Of a stretch of DNA of 64,000 bases, positions 58,386 through 64,000 are shown in pieces. The stretch is from the NCBI GenBank assembly GCA_035772785.1, contig JAOCPU010000008.1:558001-622000 (forward strand). Reading direction: 5' to 3'. Origin of the DNA: Phlebiopsis flavidoalba (lineage: Eukaryota; Basidiomycota; Agaricomycetes; Polyporales; Phanerochaetaceae). Within the stretch, counting starts at the first letter, position 1; each line of letters begins with the position of its first letter. The translations under genes and the position numbers were made by a program. The notes beneath the pieces were generated by a model. That model was not told the DNA's origin. It ran no database searches and was given only the letters and a program-made list of their open reading frames with translations.

Positions 58386-61300
58386 ATGAACGGTCCTTCA
58401 CGACCAGAACCACAAGCGCACCTCCATCAACGAGCTTCTCAATCCCGTCGCGAATGCGAACGGCCCTGCGCCGGCCTCCCTCGATGCGTCCTACCCCGCC
58501 GCCCAGCTCGCCTCCATCCCGAGCCCGCCCTACGCCTCCTCGCAGCACGGCCAGCAGCGCTACCACTCCTCGCTTTCCGCGGCAGGCGCGCCCTTCAGTC
58601 TCAGAGCCGCGAGTTGGGACCAGTCCAGCGAGAGCAGCAGCGATATCTCACACGTCGCCAGGACGGCGAGTCGTCGACGTCGTGCCGATATGGTTCGACG
58701 TGGCTCCCACCCTCCTCCTCCTCATCAGTCCCCGCCTCAGCCTGTTTATGCAGACCCGTATCACAGACCCCCAGACCTGTGGGCGAACCTGCTAATTACG
58801 GCATCGACGTCTCCCCATGGACGCCCGCATCCCACGAACACTCGCCCTACGGCGCTCACGGTCGCGACTCCCATCTACTCGGACGAGCGCACAGGTCTGC
58901 CGCTCTCTCTTCTCAGTCTACCTCATTGTTCACGCTTCGTGCTCCAGCAGCCGCGTCGGGCGATCAGGCACCTCCCAAGGGTGCGTTCTTCCCGCGCCAC
59001 GTTTCGCGTACCTCGCGTCCTCACATCGCGCTTTCTCTCCAGCGTATCCTCACCCACAGTACGAACAACCGGATATGCAACAAGCCTTAAATGGTTACTA
59101 CCAGTTACTATATGGACCTCCAGCTAGTGTGGCTCTAACTTCTTTGTTCAGCCTATCAGAAAGCTGAAAGGGTTTCCGTTCGGCTTGCAGCGCGGTCCAC
59201 GCAGCCACAAATGGCGCCACCACACCTGATGCATCCACGCCATGCACCCATCTACATGCCCCATCACCTCAACGCCCTCGCATTTGCTGCTGTGCCTATC
59301 CTCGTGCCTCATCCTCCTCCCCAAAGCGCTCATTAGAGCCGGAGGAGGCTGAAGCGCCTGCGACCAAAAACGAAGAAGGCGCGAGGCAAGGCGAAAGGCT
59401 CCGGAAAGCAACAGCAACGGTGTGTATATGCGCAGCATCTACACGAAAGCGGCCCGTCTGACGCGTCTCAGGTGCCAACAAGCGAAGCTACACTGCTAAA
59501 AAGCGCAGCGAGTCTACTTCAAACGGTACATGGCAACCTAGCATCTCTCATGGTAATACTGACTTGACGCGCTTTACATAGGCGACGCGAGTAAGGAGAA
59601 GGAAGCAAATGAAGGTCAGGGCTTCCGCATTGTCATACGATCTAGCAACCGATCGCCGTATCTTAGGTATCCGGGCCAATCTTTGTCGATGAGAACGGAG
59701 CTCCGGTCGATCCTGGCCATGCCCTTCACCTGAACTTCAATTTGCCCGCTGCATGTCGAACCCGATACCGCTCTGAAGAGTTCCCGCGGTGTGTCTCGTG
59801 CACGAGAAGGTGGGCGGGCGATACTTGTCGTTTCCAGAACATCCGGTTCTTCCTCAAGGACGAGAGTCGAAACATTGTAGGCATCAGCTTCATAGAGAAC
59901 CAGAAGGCAGATGGGCCCTCGATGAACTTTCCTGTGAAGTGGAATACCAAGCTTCAGCAGACGCACATTTTTCACGTGTCAAGGTATGTCGGCTCTGTTT
60001 CCGGGTATCCGTGTGGTCCTTGCCTTGACACTATGAGTAGCGCACTGTGGCCAAAGTCTTGCTGCCAGTCCTCAAGGAGGAACAACAGCACATTCAGCGT
60101 CGCGGGGGTCATCCGCAGAAACCGGGAGAGTGAAGTCCGTGCCACTTGCGGTATGCAATGCATCTTCATTTCCGTGTTTTGTTAAATGGCTGAGACTCCG
60201 CTTCTAGACACATGCATGACATCCATCTTTTCCACGAGTTGGATGTGCCGTCTTTGTGGTCGTGAAGCGTGCGCCGAGTGCTACCAGCAAGTCAGCGATC
60301 TGACACATTGAGCCCTTAACCGGATGCTGCACAGGCCGAACTCGCTGCTCTGCAAGCACCAAGCGTGAGAAGCACGCGCACGTCAACCCGTTTTTTTCCT
60401 ATCATGCATCGGCCGCGTCAGGAATGAGCATCGCTGGGCTGATTTCTCGCCCATGTCGCGCATTCAGCAAAGACGAGCTCAGCGAAGCCATCACGGCTTA
60501 GGAGATGGAAGCCCTCCTCGCCGAATCGGGGGCAAACGGCACTTCTGCACCGGTTGCCAAGGACACGAACGAAGCGTCCCCTGCGGTGCTGAGAACCCCG
60601 CGGAGGAACGGCCTGCAGCAGCAATTGTAGTCACACGCGCGTCTGCCCCACCTCGCCGTCGGAGCCGTCATCGGACGCTTCCTCATTGCCCTCCCCAAAT
60701 CTGACGCGGACTCGGACGAAAAGCCCAATCGCAGAGATAGCAGTCGTCGACTGCCGCCAACGCCCCGGAACCCTCGTCATTCGCCAGCGCGGCGTCCGCG
60801 AGCACCGCGCCCCAAGATTCCGCGTCAATCCCAGAGCACACCCCGTCAGTTTTTAGTGACGCGGAGCTGACAGACGATTGTGTTCGCGGAGGTCTGGGCC
60901 AAGGGCGAGCCGCTCGTGGTCACGGACTTGAGGGACAAATTTAGGATTCCTTGGACGCCCGGAGAGTACTTCACCCAGAAGTATGGCACCCAGATGTGCC
61001 TTATTCTGGAGTGGTCAGTCCTGACCATAACAAGCGCGTCTCGGTCGGGGAATTTTTCTCGTGGTTCGGGAAGTATGAGGGACGCAGGGACTGCTGGAAG
61101 CTCAAGGTGCGTTCATGAGTACATGTAGACATGTACGGTTCATCTCACGTCTCCCTAGGATTGGCCACCATCGACAGACTTCAAGACGGCCTTCCCTGAA
61201 CTATACGAAGACTTTAGCAACGGCACGCCCGTGCCAAACTACGTCCGCCGCCGCGACGGTGTTCTTAACGTTGCTTCACACTTCCCCAGTAACACTATCG

Positions 61301-62078
61301 CTCCTGACCTTGGTAAGCCGTGTGTTCCCGTACAAACCTGAGCAGACGTGCTTATGGGATAACACTATAGGACCGAAGATGTACAATGCGATGGCGTCCT
61401 TCGAGAGCCAGGGGAGCAAAGGTTCCACGCGGCTTCACTTGGACATGGCGGACGCAGTCCAACGTCATGCTGTACGGCGCCAATACCCCGGACGGGCAAA
61501 CCGGGCTGCGCTGCGTGGGACCTGTTCAGGGCAGAAGACTCGCCAAGCTCCGCAAGTTCCTGAAGAGGAAGTTCAAGGGCCAATACCAGCACGATCCCAT
61601 ACACTCGCAGCAGTTTTTACCTCGACACGCAGCTTCGCAAGGAGCTGTTTGACGAGTTTGGCGTCATGAGCTACCGGATTTACCAGAAGCCGGGCGAGGC
61701 GGTATTTCATCCCCGCAGGATGTGCACACCAGGTATGACGAGAGCCCTTTAGTCCGCTCTCATACACCTCACTGATCGCCACATGTAGGTTTGTAACTTG
61801 GCCGACTGTATCAAGGTTGGCCAGCGAACTTTGTAAGCCCGGACAACATTGCGCGGTGCGAGAACCTCACGAAGGAGTTCCGCGAGCAAAACCAGTCGAT
61901 GGCGTGGAAGGAGGACGTTCTCCAACTCCGTACATTAATGTGGTTCGCCTGGCTGTCGTGCACGCGCCAGGAAAAAGAGATGCAAAGTTTAAACGACTCT
62001 GCGTCCGGCTTATGTTCTTTTCTCTGTGCTCCTTCCCACACGACGTTATTTGTCATAATGCAATCTGGCTCGTTGTAA
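58386..62078 (+). CDS. JmjC-domain lysine demethylase, KDM3-like, frameshifted
   Basis: A nuclear Fe(II)/2-oxoglutarate dioxygenase of the JmjC family; KDM3 relatives remove H3K9 methylation, so a chromatin role is inferred. It starts near 58386; dropping one A lets the ATG read into HKRTSINELLNPVANANG (about 58407-58460). A Ser/Pro/His-rich region runs to about 59500. NFNLPAACRTRYRSEEFPRC begins near 59733, followed by the cysteine cluster CVSCTRRWAGDTCRFQNIRF (about 59793-59852). A zinc-binding block CRLCGREACAECYQQV spans about 60247-60295. The JmjC domain: VWAKGEPLVVTDLRDKFRIP (about 60892-60950), GEYFTQKYGTQMCLILE (about 60962-61013), TRLHLDMAD (about 61427-61452) with the iron-binding HxD, DLFRAEDSPKL region, YQHDPIHSQQF, YRIYQKPGEAVF, and AGCAHQ (about 61715-61731) with the distal histidine before an intron. 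WFAWLSCTRQEKEM precedes the TAA at 62076. Several frame shifts occur. The N-terminal 1 kb could be a separate gene, though I favour one. Confidence 0.8.
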
Positions 62079-62221
62079 ACACTTGTTGTCGTATCCTCAT
62101 TTTTTCCCTAACTGTACATTTCATCGACTTTGTTTTGATTCTTTCCATACTGATCCGGCGAGGTTTAGGGAGGCAGAATAAAATATCTACATAGTTTCTT
62201 CTAGGACTAGTACAACTTGAT
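62079..62221. other. Convergent 3' intergenic spacer
   Basis: About 140 bases, T-rich on the plus strand, between the ends of the JmjC gene and the minus-strand ATPase gene; presumably both polyadenylation regions. Confidence 0.5.
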
Positions 62222-63945
62222 TCACATAATGACATTCTGTCCATATAACAGACCAGCATTAATGAGCGCATGTAGACCCTGGCGGACATTCATCTTTGCA
62301 AGAATCGGTGGGATCTGCATCCGGAGTCTGTGCACGCCGAGGTGGGCGTTGTTCAAGATAATGGAATTCATATACAGGAGGGTAAACGAGATAAAATATC
62401 GACAATAAACTGATGACGAAGGAAGTAGCGTCACGGCTAGGTCTGGACCGACAAGATGGGATGCGCCGCCATCCTGAGTCACCCTGCGACGCGTCTTGAT
62501 GAGCATCCATCGCCGCCCGAACTGACTGACGGTCGGCTGTTTCTCGGCCTCTTTGGTCATTCCAAGGCCGGAGGGCGCAAGCAGGATCGCCTGGCCAGTC
62601 TGCGAGACGCGTCGATCAGTTTTAGAACACTTATGTAAAACAGTCATTGAATCACCTCGAGTCGCACAATGCGATCTAACGCGTCTTTAGTAGTCATATT
62701 CGCCGACACATGCTTTGCGACATGTTCAAGCCATGACGGCGACGAGAAGCGGTGGAGGATTAGCACACCGCAAAGGTCGATCAGTACGGGCGGGATGACC
62801 GTTGGCTCTGTGCACTTTGTCCAGCAAGTGCGTGGCGTGCAAAATAGTCCTCGTACCTTGTTGGGTGCTAATGATGACCCTCGTTCCCTGATGACGCAGC
62901 TGGCGCACAAGCGACAGCAGCTCCTTCGTCAAGCCGCTGATACCCTTGTTGACACCAAGGTACTGTCGAACTCATGAGTGTCTGTATCAAGAGAGCATAG
63001 TGCACAACAGACTTTATGGGCCTCGTCGACAACTAGGACTTTACCGCTGTCTATCTTAGCTCGTACGAACAACGCGCGTCATGATCTCGAAGTATCCGCA
63101 TGCGGAGTTCGAGTTGATGAATGGGTCTGTAAGATCCACGATTGTAAGTTGTCCAGCTGCAAATCGCGGGGGTCTCGCGTTGCGCCTTCTTGTCTAGAAA
63201 CGACTCCAAAAGCTCCATGCGCTGCTTCAACATAGTCGACTGCTGGGGTACAAGATCTCGCTTCCGGATGTCGAGCTCCCGCATGAACTTGTCATACGTA
63301 TATGCTTCACCGAGTTCACGTAGAATCGACTGCAAAGTGTTTGCATAAATTATCTTATAGTTAGTACATAGAATAAGTACACTTACCAGTATTGTTTGTA
63401 CATACAGAGGGGCAGTCTCCGAAGAGCCATAGACCGCCATTAGAGACAAAAATGCCTGCGCATCAAGCTCCGACTTTCTGAAAAGCAATGGTTCAACCAC
63501 AATATTAGGGCTAACCCTGGCGTACATGGTACGCATGGTCTGCAAGGATGAAGGAGAAACATATACCATGGACCCCGCGGGGCCTGGAAAGTGCTATCTG
63601 CGGGACAAGCGAGCCAGGCTGCCTCGGATGGCTGGCAGGCGGCCCCGCCTTCCCGAAGTGTAACACGAGGCCACCGAGGGCCGTGGCAAGTGTGCCAACC
63701 TTTGGCAGATTTGGTATCAAGGTGCTTTCGAGCAGGACAGCTGTGGTGTGCGATTTGCCGGAGCCTTGTACTCCACATACCACGGCGGAGAATGGTGCAT
63801 TCTGGCAAGACGTGTCAATGGTCGGTACCGCCGCTGTAAACAAAAGATACGGGACTGTGTTGATGTAAACTCTCGAGTCCTTGTTGGGGTCTTCGGTTTT
63901 ATTGTCGTTGTCGTCGGCACTGAGATGAAGTTTGGATATCATCAA
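62222..63945 (-). CDS. P-loop ATPase, HerA/FtsK-like, possibly partial at right edge
   Basis: An uncharacterised ATPase of the RecA-like P-loop class. Minus-strand order: PYLLFTAAVP (about 63830-63860), CQNAPFSAVVCG, Walker A GVQGSGKSHT (about 63745-63775), LVLHFGKAGPP, PSEAAWLACPADSTFQAPRG (about 63575-63640), SSLQTMRTMYARVSPNIVVE (about 63495-63555), LLFRKSELDAQAFLSLMAVY (about 63430-63490), an in-frame 54-base intron (about 63334-63387), ILRELGEAYTYDKFMRELDI (about 63270-63330), GQLTIVDLTDPFI, Walker B KVLVVDEAHK (about 63020-63050), GLTKELLSLVRQLRHQGTRV (about 62880-62945) and IISTQQ resembling a sensor-1 strand, VIPPVLIDLCGVLILHRFSS, then RRWMLIKTRRRVTQDGGAS. HerA and FtsK relatives are DNA-pumping ATPases; this protein's job is unknown. 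Shifts are seen near 63640, 63185 and 63075. An ATG exists at 63945, but GT at 63981 could mark an upstream exon outside the window. Confidence 0.75.
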
Positions 63946-64000
63946 TCAATTGCTTAGATGGTTGCAATGAGGTGATACATACCCGATGGCCAAGGAACAT

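Noticed and set aside
1..64000. A single biosynthetic gene cluster joining P450s, peroxidase, transporters and UbiA prenyltransferase
   Set aside because: No core synthase is present, the UbiA protein has a mitochondrial-type leader and COQ2 motifs, and RhoGDI and zinc-finger genes lie between.

Overview
The window is nuclear DNA of a basidiomycete fungus, most likely an Agaricomycete of the wood-decay type. The signs are dense short GT-AG introns of about 50-60 bases, GC-rich exons, and the families present: tandem cytochrome P450s, a heme-haloperoxidase relic, sugar and allantoate-type MFS permeases, DUF7923/CCCH zinc-finger proteins and a GH9 endoglucanase. Placement comes from gene-family resemblance only; no search was run.

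Layout. 0.1-6.7 kb (+): two tandem P450 genes flanking a heme-haloperoxidase relic. 6.8-12.5 kb (-): two tandem sugar-porter genes whose upstream DNA is also duplicated. 13.3-17.8 kb (+): two tandem DUF7923/CCCH zinc-finger genes. 18.3-21.6 kb (+): an intact RhoGDI gene, then a COQ2-type UbiA prenyltransferase. 21.6-24.8 kb: no gene recognised. 24.85-30.4 kb (+): a YTP1-like membrane protein, then an allantoate-permease-like MFS gene. 31.5-34.9 kb (-): a Ser/Thr-rich single-pass membrane protein and a PKA regulatory-subunit relic. 35-38.6 kb: mostly blank, ending in an unrecognised coding remnant. 39-48 kb (+): uracil phosphoribosyltransferase, sulfite reductase flavoprotein (MET10 type), GH9 endoglucanase and ESF2. 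48.8-62.1 kb (+): SERRATE/ARS2, SSK1 response regulator and a JmjC (KDM3-like) gene. The right edge (-) carries a HerA/FtsK-like P-loop ATPase that converges on the JmjC gene and may run out of the window.

The dominant feature is that nearly every gene except RhoGDI is cut by single-base indels, while introns, splice sites and residues on both sides stay conserved. Most indels I could resolve are extra bases, often in homopolymers. They hit genes expected to be needed for growth (COQ2, MET10, ESF2, SERRATE). Two explanations compete: insertion-biased consensus error from raw long reads, or decay. A few loci (second P450, first sugar porter, peroxidase, PKA-R) are degraded beyond indels and look like true pseudogenes. 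I type disrupted but full-architecture loci as CDS with the breaks stated, and degraded ones as pseudogene.

The genes do not form one pathway. The left third is accessory, duplicated oxidation and uptake genes. The right third is core RNA, stress-signalling and chromatin genes. I found no CRISPR array, complete transposon, rRNA or complete tRNA. The least-described gene is the P-loop ATPase at the right edge.
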